Shown: positions 1 through 12,815, counted from the first letter of the stretch. The stretch is 64,000 nt of DNA from Gracilibacillus lacisalsi DSM 19029 (GCF_000377765.1 NZ_KB898663.1:124001-188000), one strand, 5' to 3'. Numbers and translations are program-made. The notes: generated by a model not told the origin, from the sequence alone.

Positions 1-1298
1 AGTGGATTACGTAATACTCCCTGAAAAATATAACCACTAATCGCTAACAACACACCACTTACTGCAGCAACTAATAACCTTGGTAATCGTAAATCAAGCA
101 CCATATTTTTAATAAAATCATCATTGTTTAAAAAGAGCGCCTGAAAGGTCTGAATTAATTGGATACCATTATTTCCAGTAGAAATACCGACAAATAAAAT
201 CATTACTGCAATCAAACTAAGGATGAGAATTCCCCATTTTTGGATCACTGGCGAATTAATTTGCCCTGCTAGTATACCTGTATCCTTGCTACTATATTTC
301 TTGTTTTGCTTATTCATAATTAGCCAGATTAACCACGGAGCACCAATAAATGCTGTAATAGCTCCTACAGGCAACTCGGAAAAAGACGGATCTAATATTC
401 TAGCAAGGACATCAGCACCTATTAAGACAACTGCTCCCCATAAAAAAGAAGCTAAAATGACTACATAATGCTTTTGAAAACCTAATAATTTAATTAGATG
501 AGGTGCAATCAACCCGACAAACCCGATCGGTCCAACCACACTGACGGTTACTGAGGTGAGAAAAACAGCAATTATTACCGTGACGATTCTGATTCGCTGT
601 ACTTTTTGTCCTAAGCCAGTCGCTACTTCTTCTCCCAATTGAAACAAGTCTAAAGATTTCGCAATCCATAAAGAGCCTATAAGTCCAAATATGATAAAAG
701 GTAAGGCAAATTGTACACCTTGCCAGTTATTTTGCACGAGTGTTCCTGATCCCCATAAAAATAGACCAGCTGTCTCATTTTCAAAAAAGATCTGTAATAG
801 CGAAGTAAAAGCGGAGAACATCATCGTAATAACCATGCCCGCTAATACCATTTTGACAGGATTCGCATTAGCCACACCCGCCAACGTATATACAAGAACT
901 GCTGTTAAAATACCGCCTAGAAAAGCAACTAATAAGCCACTCCAACCACTTGTTGCTGAAATAAATACACTAGCAAATACGACCGCAAAATAAGAGCCAG
1001 AATGAATCCCCAAGGTACTGGCAGATGCTAACGGATTTTTCGTTATCGTTTGCAAAAGCACTCCAGATACAGCTAATGCGCCACCTGCCAATATACCAAT
1101 AACTGCTCGTGGCATGCGTAGAAAACGAACGGTATGGTGTTCCAACTGATCTTCCGGCCAGAAAATCGCATTAAAAATAGTAGAGGGTGCAATCGAGACA
1201 CTACCTTGATTCATATGTATAAATAGTAAGAAAAGCAAAAGGACGGTTCCACCCCCGAAGGTCAGAACCGCTCTTGCTATATAACTCTGTTTTGACAT
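1..1298 (-). CDS. Fused FecCD-type iron-siderophore ABC permease (partial, C-terminus off the window)
   Basis: The frame stays open from the ATG at 1298 to the window edge, giving 432 visible codons of a very hydrophobic protein. The first half reads as a complete FecCD permease, with motifs such as RMPRAVIG, ITKNPLASAS and VGPIGFVGLIAPHL. After residue about 335 a second permease copy begins (LRLPRLLVAAVSG, IFQGVLRNPL). This is the FhuB-like layout, in which one polypeptide replaces the usual two-permease pair; such proteins are about 660 residues, so roughly a third lies outside. It should form the inner-membrane channel of a ferric-siderophore importer. It starts 5 nt after the substrate-binding protein gene and is surely co-transcribed with it. 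The siderophore cannot be deduced. Confidence 0.88.
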   Translation of the reverse strand, partial: MSKQSYIARAVLTFGGGTVLLLFLLFIHMNQGSVSIAPSTIFNAIFWPEDQLEHHTVRFLRMPRAVIGILAGGALAVSGVLLQTITKNPLASASTLGIHSGSYFAVVFASVFISATSGWSGLLVAFLGGILTAVLVYTLAGVANANPVKMVLAGMVITMMFSAFTSLLQIFFENETAGLFLWGSGTLVQNNWQGVQFALPFIIFGLIGSLWIAKSLDLFQLGEEVATGLGQKVQRIRIVTVIIAVFLTSVTVSVVGPIGFVGLIAPHLIKLLGFQKHYVVILASFLWGAVVLIGADVLARILDPSFSELPVGAITAFIGAPWLIWLIMNKQNKKYSSKDTGILAGQINSPVIQKWGILILSLIAVMILFVGISTGNNGIQLIQTFQALFLNNDDFIKNMVLDLRLPRLLVAAVSGVLLAISGYIFQGVLRNP

Positions 1299-1303
1299 CC
1301 TTA

Positions 1304-2323
1304 TCACTTCTCTTGTTTTAATGCTTCCTTAATTTGATTCGCAAAAACTTCGGCAGATAATGGACCACCAAATGTCCATGTATCACCTGGCAATTGATAT
1401 GTTCGATCTTCTTTCACAAATGCAAGCTCTTCCCACGCAGGATTACCTGCCAATTGATTAGTGAAGACATTATCATCTTCCTGCACAATATAGAAGAAAT
1501 GAGCATCTTGAGCAGTCTGTAATGATTCTACACTAGTTTCATCAAAACCGTAAAGCTGGAACCCTTCTGACTGATAGGCATTTTCCAAGCCGATTTTAGT
1601 CATAATCTCCGTTGCCATCGCATTATCCTTAAATAATCGAATAACAGGAGAGTTATCAGAGCTATATGCCTGTGATAATACAAAATCAGTATTCTCTATA
1701 CCTGCTTCCGCAATTTCTGCTTCAATATCCTGATAGCTTTGATCCAATTCAGTTAAAATTTCGTCTGCTTGCTCTTCTTTTTGAACAAGTTTAGCCATTT
1801 CCTTGAAGGTAGCTTCCATTTCTTCATATTGTGTACCTTCTACTTCGTCAGGATATGGATTATAAGCTAATGTTGGTGCAATATCTTCTAAACTGTCCAT
1901 AATCGCTTCATGACGATAATTAGCAGTAATAATAACATCTGGATCTAAGGCATGTATAGCTTCCAAATTTGGTTCCTGACGAGTCCCTACATCTTCTACT
2001 TCTTCATCTAATTCAGGTTCTATGTTAACCCATGATTGGTATCCTTCAATATCAGCCATGCCCACTGGTTGCACACCAAGCGCCAATAAATCCTCCGCAT
2101 AAACCCACTCTAATACAACAATACGTTCTGGCACTTCATCAAATGTATGCTCTCCATGAACGTCTGAGACAGTAATAGCACCACTCTCTGCAGCTGCTTC
2201 ATCCTCTGTATTTGGTTCTTCCTGATTTTGCTCCTCTTCTGTTTCACTGTTGTCAGTTCCACAAGCAACAATAAAGATACTAACGAGCAATCCCAGCATT
2301 AATAGCAATAGTCCCTTTTTCAT
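1304..2323 (-). CDS. Iron-siderophore ABC transporter substrate-binding lipoprotein
   Basis: A 339-residue precursor with a lipoprotein signal peptide: MKK, a hydrophobic stretch, then a lipobox ending IVAC, so Cys21 should be lipidated. An acidic linker rich in Glu follows (about residues 26-45), typical of moderately halophilic Bacillaceae. The mature part is a class III (FecB/FhuD/BtuF, Peripla_BP_2) binding protein, with the family motif PERIVVLEW and a TFGGPLSAE region near the end. It captures a ferric siderophore outside the membrane and delivers it to the permease encoded immediately downstream. No ATPase gene is visible; it may lie past the window edge or be shared. A Fur box upstream indicates iron control. 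Confidence 0.88.
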   Translation of the reverse strand: MKKGLLLLMLGLLVSIFIVACGTDNSETEEEQNQEEPNTEDEAAAESGAITVSDVHGEHTFDEVPERIVVLEWVYAEDLLALGVQPVGMADIEGYQSWVNIEPELDEEVEDVGTRQEPNLEAIHALDPDVIITANYRHEAIMDSLEDIAPTLAYNPYPDEVEGTQYEEMEATFKEMAKLVQKEEQADEILTELDQSYQDIEAEIAEAGIENTDFVLSQAYSSDNSPVIRLFKDNAMATEIMTKIGLENAYQSEGFQLYGFDETSVESLQTAQDAHFFYIVQEDDNVFTNQLAGNPAWEELAFVKEDRTYQLPGDTWTFGGPLSAEVFANQIKEALKQEK

Positions 2324-2360
2324 AAAAAGTCTGTCCCCTCTCTTATGTAATTAGTCTAAT

Positions 2361-2375
2361 TGAAAAAGATTATCA
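2361..2375 (-). promoter_or_regulatory. Fur box upstream of the siderophore uptake genes
   Basis: The 15-mer tgaaaaagattatca matches the Bacillus 7-1-7 Fur box TGATAAT-N-ATTATCA at 12 of 14 positions. It lies 38 nt upstream of the lipoprotein start, a normal operator position, and agrees with the iron-uptake function downstream. Confidence 0.75.
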
Positions 2376-2566
2376 TTTACAACCACATTCATATTACACT
2401 CCGATCCGTAAACTGTCAAGAAGAATTTGAATTGCCCACTACAAGAATAAGCATCAAGGTACCAAATCTTAAATTGCTTTCGTTTCAGACTATCTTCGAT
2501 TCTTCATACAAATTATAGAGAGATTCATGATAATAATTCGATGCTAAGTAAGATCGATGATTCCTC

Positions 2567-2999
2567 AAGTAGTCATTATGAAATATATCAACTGTTTGGC
2601 CATCACTCCGGCTGCCCACTTCCCTTTCCGTGGGGTTTGCCCTTCAGCTAACTTTTTTGAGCAAAACCCGCTAAAAAAAGTGGATCTTCAGGTCAAACAA
2701 TTCCCACAGGAGTGAAAGTGGGCTGCCTACGCTCAGATTTGCTCTACAACGCTAGTATGAAGTAATATACGGTTGCTTTTACCGTTGCCAATAGCGGACT
2801 TTTCACTTTGTCCATTGTAAAAAGTCAAGCTATTACTTCCAATAAGAATTATTGCACTTACTCATAGCGGAGACTAATCTGCTTTAAGAGTTCGAGTCGA
2901 AAATCCATTTTGCAGAGTGTTTTACTTTGCAAAGTTAGTTGAGGCCGTGGCCGAGGAAAGTAATTAGTCGAAGCGTTATACATTTCAAAATAACCACTT
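2567..2999. repeat. Approx. 433-bp inverted-repeat element, copy 1
   Basis: A non-coding element with imperfect terminal inverted repeats: AAGTAGTCATTATGAAATAT on the left, and AAGTGGTTATTTTGAAATGT read inward from the right (16 of 20 match). The left half (about 2610-2735) is a large imperfect hairpin: gcccacttccctttccgtgg pairs loosely with cccacaggagtgaaagtggg, and inside it 'cttcagctaactttt' pairs with 'aaaagtggatcttcag'. The right half is a diverged inverted version (aagttagttgaggcc). Related copies are at 19825-20263 and 31526-31830. It fills most of the gene-free stretch 2376-3045; nothing else is visible there. Confidence 0.75.
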
Positions 3000-3045
3000 C
3001 GTGTAACACGTTCATTGCGTGATTTTATACTTTCTGTTCTAAAAC

Positions 3046-3078
3046 AAAAACAGCACCCTCCTATTGGGGTGCTGTTTT
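3046..3078 (-). terminator. Rho-independent terminator of the glycolytic operon (after eno)
   Basis: Stem aaaacagcaccc / ggggtgctgtttt with a short loop, followed on the minus strand by a T-rich run. It starts 15 nt past the eno stop and closes the cggR-eno transcription unit. Confidence 0.9.
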
Positions 3079-3092
3079 AATCATGCTATTGC

Positions 3093-4397
<1,305 letters not shown>

Positions 4398-4403
4398 TTA
4401 AAA

Positions 4404-5942
4404 TTATTTTTGAATAAGGCTTTCGCCTGTCATCTCTTTTGGTTTTTCTACGTTTAATAGATCTAATAATGTTGGTGCTAGATCAGCTAGAATTCCACCA
4501 TCACGCAACTCTACACCATCTTTTGTCACGATGACTGGCACCGGATTGGTTGTATGAGCTGTCATTGGATCACCATCAAGCGTGATTACTTCATCAGAGT
4601 TACCATGGTCTGCTGTAATAATCGCTTGGCCGCCTTTTTCAATGATTTTGTCAACCACTTTTCCAAGACATTCATCAACGGTTTCGATCGCCTTAACTGT
4701 CGGCTCTAGCATACCAGAGTGACCGACCATATCTGGATTGGCGAAGTTTAAGATGATCGCATTTTGCTCCTCTTTATCCAACTCTTCTAATAAGGCATCT
4801 GTAACTTCATATGCGCTCATTTCCGGCTTCAAGTCATATGTTGCCACTTTTGGTGAATCGATTAATATACGCTTTTCACCAGGGAATTCTTGCTCACGTC
4901 CCCCACTCATGAAGAAAGTAACGTGTGGATACTTTTCCGTTTCAGCAATACGTAATTGATTTAGATCATTTTGTGCTAAGACCTCACCAACAGTATTATC
5001 CAAATTAACTGGTTCATAAGCAACATAACCATCGACTGTTTCACTGAAGTTTGTTAAACAAACGAAATGAATATTCTTTGGTGCTTTGTCACCACGGTCA
5101 AAATCACGGAAATCATCATTCGCAAATGTACGTGAAATTTGGATCGCACGGTCTGGACGAAAGTTATAGAAAATCACGGAATCTTCATCTTGAATTGTAG
5201 CTTTTGGCTCCCCATTCTCATCTGTAATGACAGACGGAATGACGAATTCATCATAGATTTCGTTTTTGTATGAATCTTCTACCACTTCGAGTGGATCGGT
5301 ATATTTAGGCCCTTCTCCATATACCATCGCATCGTAAGACTTTTTAACACGATCCCAACGCTTGTCACGATCCATGGAATAATAGCGTCCAGAAATCGTA
5401 GCGAACTCTCCGACACCATATTCATTCATTTTTTCTAGAGCTTGTTCAATATAGATTTTAGCTGATTTTTGATCAACATCACGACCGTCTAAAAAGGCAT
5501 GTACATATACTTTTTTAAGACCTTTGTCGGCAGCAAGCTTTAATACTGCATACATATGTTCAATATGACTATGTACACCACCATCAGACAACAGTCCGAA
5601 AACGTGCAGTGCTTTGTCATTCTTTTTCGCATGTTCTACTGCATTTAGTAATACTTGATTGTCAAAAAAGTCGCCATCTTTAATCGATAAATTAACACGA
5701 GTTAAGCTTTGATACACGATACGACCGGCACCAATATTTAGGTGGCCAACTTCTGAGTTACCCATCTGCCCCTCTGGAAGACCAACCGCTTCTCCACAGG
5801 CAGTCAATTGGCTTGTTGGGTATTGGTTCCAGTAACGATCAAAGTTTGGTGTATTAGCTTGTTTGACTGCATTTCCTTTTTCTTCATCTCTTAATGCATA
5901 ACCATCAAGAATGATTAGTGCTGCTAGTTTATTCTGGCTCAT
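4404..5942 (-). CDS. gpmI: 2,3-bisphosphoglycerate-independent phosphoglycerate mutase
   Basis: 512 residues, the standard length for the Mn-dependent, cofactor-independent mutase that interconverts 3- and 2-phosphoglycerate. The phosphorylated serine lies in MGNSEVGH (Ser63). The alkaline-phosphatase-superfamily metal sites are seen in ILDGYALR near the N-terminus and in TADHGNSDE plus AHTTNPVP toward the C-terminus. The DGRDVD and RYYSMDRD segments of the transferase domain are intact. Its ATG overlaps the tpiA stop by four bases, implying translational coupling. It matches gpmI (pgm) of the Bacillus gapA operon. Confidence 0.98.
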   Translation of the reverse strand: MSQNKLAALIILDGYALRDEEKGNAVKQANTPNFDRYWNQYPTSQLTACGEAVGLPEGQMGNSEVGHLNIGAGRIVYQSLTRVNLSIKDGDFFDNQVLLNAVEHAKKNDKALHVFGLLSDGGVHSHIEHMYAVLKLAADKGLKKVYVHAFLDGRDVDQKSAKIYIEQALEKMNEYGVGEFATISGRYYSMDRDKRWDRVKKSYDAMVYGEGPKYTDPLEVVEDSYKNEIYDEFVIPSVITDENGEPKATIQDEDSVIFYNFRPDRAIQISRTFANDDFRDFDRGDKAPKNIHFVCLTNFSETVDGYVAYEPVNLDNTVGEVLAQNDLNQLRIAETEKYPHVTFFMSGGREQEFPGEKRILIDSPKVATYDLKPEMSAYEVTDALLEELDKEEQNAIILNFANPDMVGHSGMLEPTVKAIETVDECLGKVVDKIIEKGGQAIITADHGNSDEVITLDGDPMTAHTTNPVPVIVTKDGVELRDGGILADLAPTLLDLLNVEKPKEMTGESLIQK

Positions 5943-6697
5943 TTTGTACCAGCCTCCACTAGCTGTAAGAAGGAATCAGCCTCAAGACTTGCACCACCTA
6001 CTAATGCGCCATCGATATCAGATTGTGTTAATAATTCGTCCACATTAGCTGGTTTGACACTTCCACCGTATTGAATACGAACAGCATCAGCTGCTGCTGC
6101 AGAAACCGCGTCTGCTACAACTTTACGGATATGTGTACATACTTCGTTAGCTTGTTCAGAAGTAGCTGTTTTTCCTGTTCCAATTGCCCAGATTGGCTCA
6201 TAAGCAATAATCGTTTCTTTAGCTTGTTCTTCTGAAAGGCCTGCAACTGCTGCTTTTACTTGTTCTTCCACAACAGTCATCGTTTGATTTGCTTCACGTT
6301 GTTCTAGTGTTTCACCAACACAAACAATTGGTACTAAGTTATGAGCAAAGGCAGCATGAGCTTTTTTGTTTACTGTTTCATCTGTTTCAGCAAACATTTC
6401 ACGACGCTCAGAGTGTCCTAGCACTACGTATGTTACACCAATGTCAGCAAGCATACTTGGGCTTACTTCCCCAGTAAATGCACCACTTTCTTCAAAATGC
6501 ATGTTTTGTGCTGCAACTTCTAAATCTGTTCCTTTTGTTTTTTCCACTAATGTTGGTAAATAAGGAAAAGGTGCACAAACTACAGATTCTACTTTGTCAT
6601 TACTAGCTACTTTGTCTTTGGTATCTTCGACAAATTGTACAGCTTCACCTAGTAGTTTATTCATTTTCCAGTTACCTGCAATTACTTTTTTACGCAT
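5939..6697 (-). CDS. tpiA: Triosephosphate isomerase
   Basis: Interconverts dihydroxyacetone phosphate and glyceraldehyde 3-phosphate. The protein is about 252 residues, as in Bacillus. The active-site elements are GNWKMN (Lys), VVLGHSERR (His) and [12 protein letters not shown] (Glu), with the phosphate-gripper loop. I chose the ATG at 6697 because AGGAGAGG lies 8 nt upstream; a GTG three codons earlier (6706) overlaps that ribosome-binding site. It sits between pgk and gpmI in the glycolytic operon, with a 4-nt overlap with gpmI. Confidence 0.97.
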   Translation of the reverse strand: MRKKVIAGNWKMNKLLGEAVQFVEDTKDKVASNDKVESVVCAPFPYLPTLVEKTKGTDLEVAAQNMHFEESGAFTGEVSPSMLADIGVTYVVLGHSERREMFAETDETVNKKAHAAFAHNLVPIVCVGETLEQREANQTMTVVEEQVKAAVAGLSEEQAKETIIAYEPIWAIGTGKTATSEQANEVCTHIRKVVADAVSAAAADAVRIQYGGSVKPANVDELLTQSDIDGALVGGASLEADSFLQLVEAGTK

Positions 6698-6717
6698 GTT
6701 CTTCACCTCTCCTTTGA

Positions 6718-7899
6718 TTACTTGTCGGTTAGTACACTAACACCAGGCAGTTCTTTACCTTCCATAAATTCTAAGGAAGCACCGCCACCAGTTGAGATGT
6801 GGTCCATTTGCTCTGCGTAGTTAAATTTCTCAACTGCTGCTGCAGAATCTCCACCACCAATTACAGTATAACCTTCTGTTTTACTTAGTGCATCTGCGAC
6901 AGCTTTTGTACCATTAGCAAACGTTTCTAATTCGAATACACCCATTGGTCCGTTCCAAATAACAAGCTTAGAATCGCTAACAATATCTGCATATTTTTCG
7001 CGAGTTTTTGGTCCAATATCCAATGCTTCTAAATCAGCAGGGATCGAATCAATATCAACGATCTGCGTATTCGCATCATTTGAGAAATCATCGGCAACAA
7101 CAACATCTTCAGGCATAACAAAGTTTACACCTTTGTCTTTAGCTTTTTGCATATATTCTTTTGCTAATTCGATTTTATCTTCTTCTAATAGTGATTTACC
7201 AATTTCGTGTCCTAATGCTTTAACAAACGTATAGGCAAGACCACCACCGATGATCAAATTATCGACTTTGTCTAATAAATTATCGATCACACCGATTTTA
7301 TCTTTTACTTTAGCACCACCGATAATTGCTGTAAATGGACGGTCAGGATCAGACAATGCTTTTCCTAACACTTCTAATTCTCTCTCTAAAAGGAATCCTG
7401 CTGCAGATGGAATATGTTCTGCAATACCTGATGTTGAAGCATGTGCACGGTGTGCTGCACCAAATGCATCGTTTACGAAGTAGTCTGCAAGGCTTGCGAA
7501 TTCTTTTGCTAGAACTGGATCATTTTTTGTTTCTCCAGGCTCAAAACGAACATTTTCAATTAATAACAGGTCACCGTCGTCTAGTTGACTTACTGCTTGG
7601 TTTACTTCGTCACCAAATACTTGATCTGTTTTAATCACAGATTTGTTGCTTAGGTCGCTTAGACGTTTAGCAACTGCATCCATACGAAGTTCTTCGACAA
7701 CTTCTCCACCTGGACGACCTAAGTGACTGGCGAGGATAACCTTTGCACCTTGTTCTGATAAGTATTTAATAGTTGGTAATGCTGCTTTAATACGTGTATC
7801 ATCTGTAATTTCGCCGTCTTTCATTGGCACGTTAAAGTCAACACGGCAGAATACCTTTTTACCTTTTACGTCAATGTCTTTAATCGTTTGTTTGTTCAT
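6718..7899 (-). CDS. pgk: Phosphoglycerate kinase
   Basis: Transfers the 1-phosphate of 1,3-bisphosphoglycerate to ADP. With the start at 7899 the protein has 393 residues, the family norm. An ideal AGGAGG (7909-7914) is spaced 9 nt before this ATG. The longer frame that opens at 7962 adds 21 unconserved residues and would run through a hairpin. Visible motifs: [17 protein letters not shown], the hinge [12 protein letters not shown], and the nucleotide-binding [11 protein letters not shown] near the C-terminus. It is the third gene of the operon after cggR and gapA; a terminator-like hairpin lies between gapA and pgk. Confidence 0.97.
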   Translation of the reverse strand: MNKQTIKDIDVKGKKVFCRVDFNVPMKDGEITDDTRIKAALPTIKYLSEQGAKVILASHLGRPGGEVVEELRMDAVAKRLSDLSNKSVIKTDQVFGDEVNQAVSQLDDGDLLLIENVRFEPGETKNDPVLAKEFASLADYFVNDAFGAAHRAHASTSGIAEHIPSAAGFLLERELEVLGKALSDPDRPFTAIIGGAKVKDKIGVIDNLLDKVDNLIIGGGLAYTFVKALGHEIGKSLLEEDKIELAKEYMQKAKDKGVNFVMPEDVVVADDFSNDANTQIVDIDSIPADLEALDIGPKTREKYADIVSDSKLVIWNGPMGVFELETFANGTKAVADALSKTEGYTVIGGGDSAAAVEKFNYAEQMDHISTGGGASLEFMEGKELPGVSVLTDK

Positions 7900-7941
7900 T
7901 CGAATGAACCTCCTTAAGGACTTGAATATTGCAATCTCGAT

Positions 7942-7963
7942 GGTGGGATGTGTGGGACCCACC
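7942..7963 (-). other. Hairpin in the pgk leader
   Basis: ggtggg and cccacc form a six-base stem around a ten-base loop, 43 nt upstream of the pgk start. It has no T-run, so it is more likely an RNA-stability or processing element than a terminator. The function is inferred only. Confidence 0.4.
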
Positions 7964-7986
7964 GTTTAACCTCGTATGAACTTCAG

Positions 7987-8021
7987 GCAAAAACGGGAGG
8001 AGGATCAATCCCCCTCCCGTT
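7987..8021 (-). terminator. Intra-operon terminator/attenuator after gapA
   Basis: aacgggagg pairs with cctcccgtt, and on the minus strand the stem is followed by TTTTTG, just past the gapA stop. It probably lets only part of the transcripts reach pgk, consistent with the known excess of gapA message in Bacillus. Confidence 0.75.
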
Positions 8022-8033
8022 CATTTGTTACGC

Positions 8034-10108
<2,075 letters not shown>

Positions 10109-10145
10109 TCGGAAACGCTCCTTTATCATTTACCGGGGAATTTTT

Positions 10146-10170
10146 GTCCCTCCTAGTCGCATTTCGTCCC
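10146..10170 (-). promoter_or_regulatory. CggR operator (direct repeats)
   Basis: Two GGGAC half-sites (gtccc at 10146-10150 and 10166-10170 on the plus strand) recur at a 20-bp period. The known Bacillus CggR operator likewise consists of direct CGGGAC...TGTC repeats at about this period between promoter and cggR. Confidence 0.7.
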
Positions 10171-10183
10171 ACTTAGAACAAAA

Positions 10184-10211
10184 AAAATAACTTCCATAAT
10201 TATTGTATCAA
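10184..10211 (-). promoter_or_regulatory. Putative sigma-A promoter of the cggR-eno operon
   Basis: TTGATA (10206-10211) and TATTTT (10184-10189) are separated by 16 bp and sit directly upstream of the CggR operator. The fit to consensus is moderate. Confidence 0.5.
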
Positions 10212-10226
10212 ATGGCTTAACATCTC

Positions 10227-10481
10227 TCAACTATTTTCTGAATTATTTTTCTTCTTTAGATAACTTTCGATCTTTTCCATGTCGACTAGCTCCATATCGA
10301 CAATCGTATCTTCATGTTTAATGACAGGGATCATGAGATGATAAGCTTCTAACAGTACATCATCATTATAAATATTAATTTCTTCAATTTCAAATAAATA
10401 GTCTTGTTGCAACATTTCTAGCGTCACTTTTGCTTGATCACAAAGGCTACAGTTTTCTTTACCATATAGTTTTAATTTCAT
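10227..10481 (-). CDS. Glutaredoxin-like thioredoxin-fold protein
   Basis: A small protein of 84 residues starting KLKLYGKENCSLCDQ. The strand-loop-CSLC arrangement (Cys11 and Cys14) and the cis-proline region MIPVIKH are those of the DUF836/glutaredoxin-like family. A C-terminal helix of Lys and Asn follows. It is presumably a cytoplasmic thiol-disulfide protein; its partner is unknown. The ATG at 10481 is preferred: GGGTGG lies in a suitable position, whereas the GTG at 10490 overlaps it. A gene of this type upstream of cggR is common in Bacillaceae. It precedes the cggR promoter. Confidence 0.8.
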   Translation of the reverse strand: MKLKLYGKENCSLCDQAKVTLEMLQQDYLFEIEEINIYNDDVLLEAYHLMIPVIKHEDTIVDMELVDMEKIESYLKKKNNSENS

Positions 10482-10574
10482 CTTTCCCACCCTTTAACTT
10501 AATTACAAACGGTCGACAAAACCTGCTCCATAAAACGTCTGTATGCCTAGTAGGAACCCGACACTGAGTTTGTT

Positions 10575-10757
10575 GAGCGGACATTTAGTACGTTATTTGG
10601 TAGAATAACGTACTTTTTTTGATGTTAGCGGACATTGAATCCCTTATTCAGTTCATTTCAGCTTACATGTGCACCATTTTCGATCAATAACGGAATAGAT
10701 GTCCGCATGCAGTCTAAAAACGGTCATTTTGCCATAAATAACGGAACAAATGTCCGC
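10575..10757. repeat. Cluster of four GCGGACAT...TTATT intergenic repeats
   Basis: Between ldh and the glutaredoxin gene (a gene-free stretch of about 350 bp) a 21-24 nt motif occurs four times: plus orientation at 10575-10598 (gcggacatttagtacgttat) and 10627-10648, inverted at 10686-10706 (aataacggaatagatgtccg) and 10736-10757. The paired orientation gives large potential hairpins. No ORF is convincing here. Confidence 0.7.
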
Positions 10758-10849
10758 ACTCAGCCCATATATCCAGTTTGAGTCTATCGCTACATTTTTC
10801 ACAGTTTATGTTCGATGCTAATCTTGTAAGACCTCGATCGATCATCGTT

Positions 10850-11815
10850 TCACTTTATTGCCTTCATTCCTGTGTCGATCATTTCTTGAATCACTTCTGC
10901 TGATTGGTAAAGTTGTTGATTTTCTTTCTCTGTCAGTTCTAATTCTATTACTTCACGGATGCCATTTTCGTTTAGCAGTACTGGCACACCAAGATAGATA
11001 TCATTCAATCCGTATTGTCCCTCTAATTTTGCGGAAACAGTTAGGATGGCATTTTCGTTGTTTAAAATCGCTTTTGTTAAGCGGACCAATCCTAGACCAA
11101 TTCCGTAATAGGTTGCTCCCTTTCGTTCAATAATGTGATAAGCTGCATCTCGAACGTTCTCAAATATCTCTGTCATAGATTGGTTTTGATAAAAGTTATC
11201 GATACTTGCATATTGACTTAAAGGTACACCACCTATTTGTACATGACTCCAGACCGGCAGTTCCGAATCACCGTGCTCACCAATGATATAAGCATGTACA
11301 TTACGTGGATCGACTTCAAAGTGTTCTCCTAATAAATAACGGAAACGTGCAGTATCCAGGATCGTTCCAGAACCAATGACACGCTCCTTCGGCAAGCCTG
11401 AAATTTCTCTTGTCAAATGTGTTAAAATATCCACCGGATTGGTCGCAACAACAAAGATGCCTTGGAAGTCAACATCCATGACTTTTTCGACAATACCTTT
11501 AAATATTTTTGCATTCTTCGTCACAAGATCTAACCTCGTTTCACCCGGTTTTTGATTGGCCCCTGCTGTAATGACAACTAAATCTGCATTATGGCACTCT
11601 TGATAGTCTCCTGCTTTGATACGCATCGGATTTCCAAACGCCATGCCATGATTTAAGTCACGAGCTTCTCCCTCTGCTTTCGCTTGATCCAAATCAATCA
11701 GGACTAATTCATTGACAACACCTTGATTTAATAGCGCATAAGCATAACTAGTACCGACTAAGCCTGTTCCAATAATGACTACTTTTCTTAATTTTGTTTT
11801 GCGTATTGTCACCAA
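10850..11815 (-). CDS. ldh: L-lactate dehydrogenase
   Basis: 321 residues. Reduces pyruvate to L-lactate with NADH. Diagnostic features: the Rossmann loop [19 protein letters not shown] (substrate-binding Arg), [12 protein letters not shown] (catalytic His), and NPVDILT. It is the fructose-bisphosphate-type bacterial LDH. The start is ambiguous: a TTG at 11815 (7 nt after GGAAGGA) or the adjacent GTG at 11812. The gene follows the S-box module in the same direction, but a strong hairpin lies immediately before its ribosome-binding site, so how it is transcribed is unclear. Regulation by redox (Rex) is usual for the family, but I see no clear Rex box. Confidence 0.95.
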   Translation of the reverse strand: MVTIRKTKLRKVVIIGTGLVGTSYAYALLNQGVVNELVLIDLDQAKAEGEARDLNHGMAFGNPMRIKAGDYQECHNADLVVITAGANQKPGETRLDLVTKNAKIFKGIVEKVMDVDFQGIFVVATNPVDILTHLTREISGLPKERVIGSGTILDTARFRYLLGEHFEVDPRNVHAYIIGEHGDSELPVWSHVQIGGVPLSQYASIDNFYQNQSMTEIFENVRDAAYHIIERKGATYYGIGLGLVRLTKAILNNENAILTVSAKLEGQYGLNDIYLGVPVLLNENGIREVIELELTEKENQQLYQSAEVIQEMIDTGMKAIK

Positions 11816-11833
11816 AAACCATTCCTTCCATCC

Positions 11834-11868
11834 AAAAATGGGATATAGTTATACTATATCCCATTTTT
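11834..11868 (-). terminator. Perfect 16-bp-stem terminator or operator between the FMN_dh-like gene and ldh
   Basis: aaaaatgggatatagt pairs perfectly with actatatcccattttt around a three-base loop. Both arms end in A/T runs, so it can terminate in either direction. It ends only a few bases before the ldh ribosome-binding site. Confidence 0.8.
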
Positions 11869-11897
11869 GCTACTTACGAAACAATGATATCTGAAAA

Positions 11898-12815
11898 TTA
11901 TGTGAATAGTTGAGCAATAACTTCTTCTGCACCCAAAACCCCTGATGTCGATAATCCATAAATATAACTCTTTCGGATCGAAATAGCATCAGCACCTTGT
12001 TGTAAGTAGCGGTTTAATTCATCTTTCGACTTCACTTCTACTTCAACAACAACGGTTAATTTTTCACTTGCGATAATATTAATCTGTTCTAGTAATTCCA
12101 GATTAGATGCATTAATATTGGACAAGATAATCCCATCAACTTGCTGTTCCAGACTTGAACGAACATCATCTAATGATAAGTCTCCATAAACAAAGATCGG
12201 TAATGTTGTAAATTGCTTTATATATTGAATCTCTTCCCAATTAATAGAGCGTTTTTGATATTCTTGTGCCACTTGTTCTGCCAGTGGGCTTTTATTTGCA
12301 TAATTTTTCTTAGCAAAAATTGGATCAACAACAAAGTTGGTAGTTCCTTTCACTAGTTGATCTGCTTTTAAATGAATTTCATCTTTAGATATTGACAAAA
12401 TTATTGCCTGATAACCGGCTAGTTCAGCACGCTGGATAAAATGTTTGGTAAGTTCTAAATCTTGAAAAATATGAGCTTGGAACCATAGCTCACTACCTGG
12501 AACAGCATCACTAATTTCTTCAATGCTATAGGATGAATGACTGCTAACAATAAAAGGTACACCTTGCTTACTGGCAGCTTTTGCAGTTGCTAATTCTCCA
12601 TCTTCGTGAAAATAAGTCTGCGCACCAACTGCACCTAATAATAATGGAGAAATTTTTAATTTAGACGGTGAATTGCTATCAAGTATAAATGATGTAGCAT
12701 TTGCTTTCTTGGATGTTATTTGATCTAAATATAATTTAGCTGCTTTGGATAATTGCTTTTCAGCTACTTCCTCTAGACTATCTACAAAATTTCCCTTTAC
12801 ATTTGTTTTTACCAT
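11898..12815 (-). CDS. Degenerate FMN-dependent alpha-hydroxy-acid dehydrogenase homologue
   Basis: 305 residues against about 380 for the family. The N-terminal half resembles lactate monooxygenase/FMN_dh proteins: SPLLLGAVGAQ at 56-66, GELATAKAASKQGVPFIVSS at 73-92, then SIEEI and WFQAH at 111-115. The active-site signature expected as SNHGGRQ reads SNINASN (232-238), so the catalytic His and Arg are gone. The flavin-contacting Lys of LKG is replaced in FVYGD (208-212), the substrate Tyr after WFQ is absent, and the FMN-phosphate motif DGGxRxG reads EVEVKSK. It is probably a catalytically dead or repurposed TIM barrel. The frame is intact and the ribosome-binding site is good (AGGAGG). Its own S-box riboswitch lies upstream. 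Confidence 0.72.
   Translation of the reverse strand: MVKTNVKGNFVDSLEEVAEKQLSKAAKLYLDQITSKKANATSFILDSNSPSKLKISPLLLGAVGAQTYFHEDGELATAKAASKQGVPFIVSSHSSYSIEEISDAVPGSELWFQAHIFQDLELTKHFIQRAELAGYQAIILSISKDEIHLKADQLVKGTTNFVVDPIFAKKNYANKSPLAEQVAQEYQKRSINWEEIQYIKQFTTLPIFVYGDLSLDDVRSSLEQQVDGIILSNINASNLELLEQINIIASEKLTVVVEVEVKSKDELNRYLQQGADAISIRKSYIYGLSTSGVLGAEEVIAQLFT

Noticed and set aside
7900-7962. A 21-codon N-terminal extension of phosphoglycerate kinase.
   Set aside because: The ATG at 7899 has an ideal ribosome-binding site and matches the family start; the extension spans a hairpin.
11834-11868. The palindrome before ldh as a Rex (NADH-sensing) operator.
   Set aside because: Its half-sites do not match the Rex consensus TTGTGAA...TTCACAA; it is better explained as a terminator or an unknown operator.
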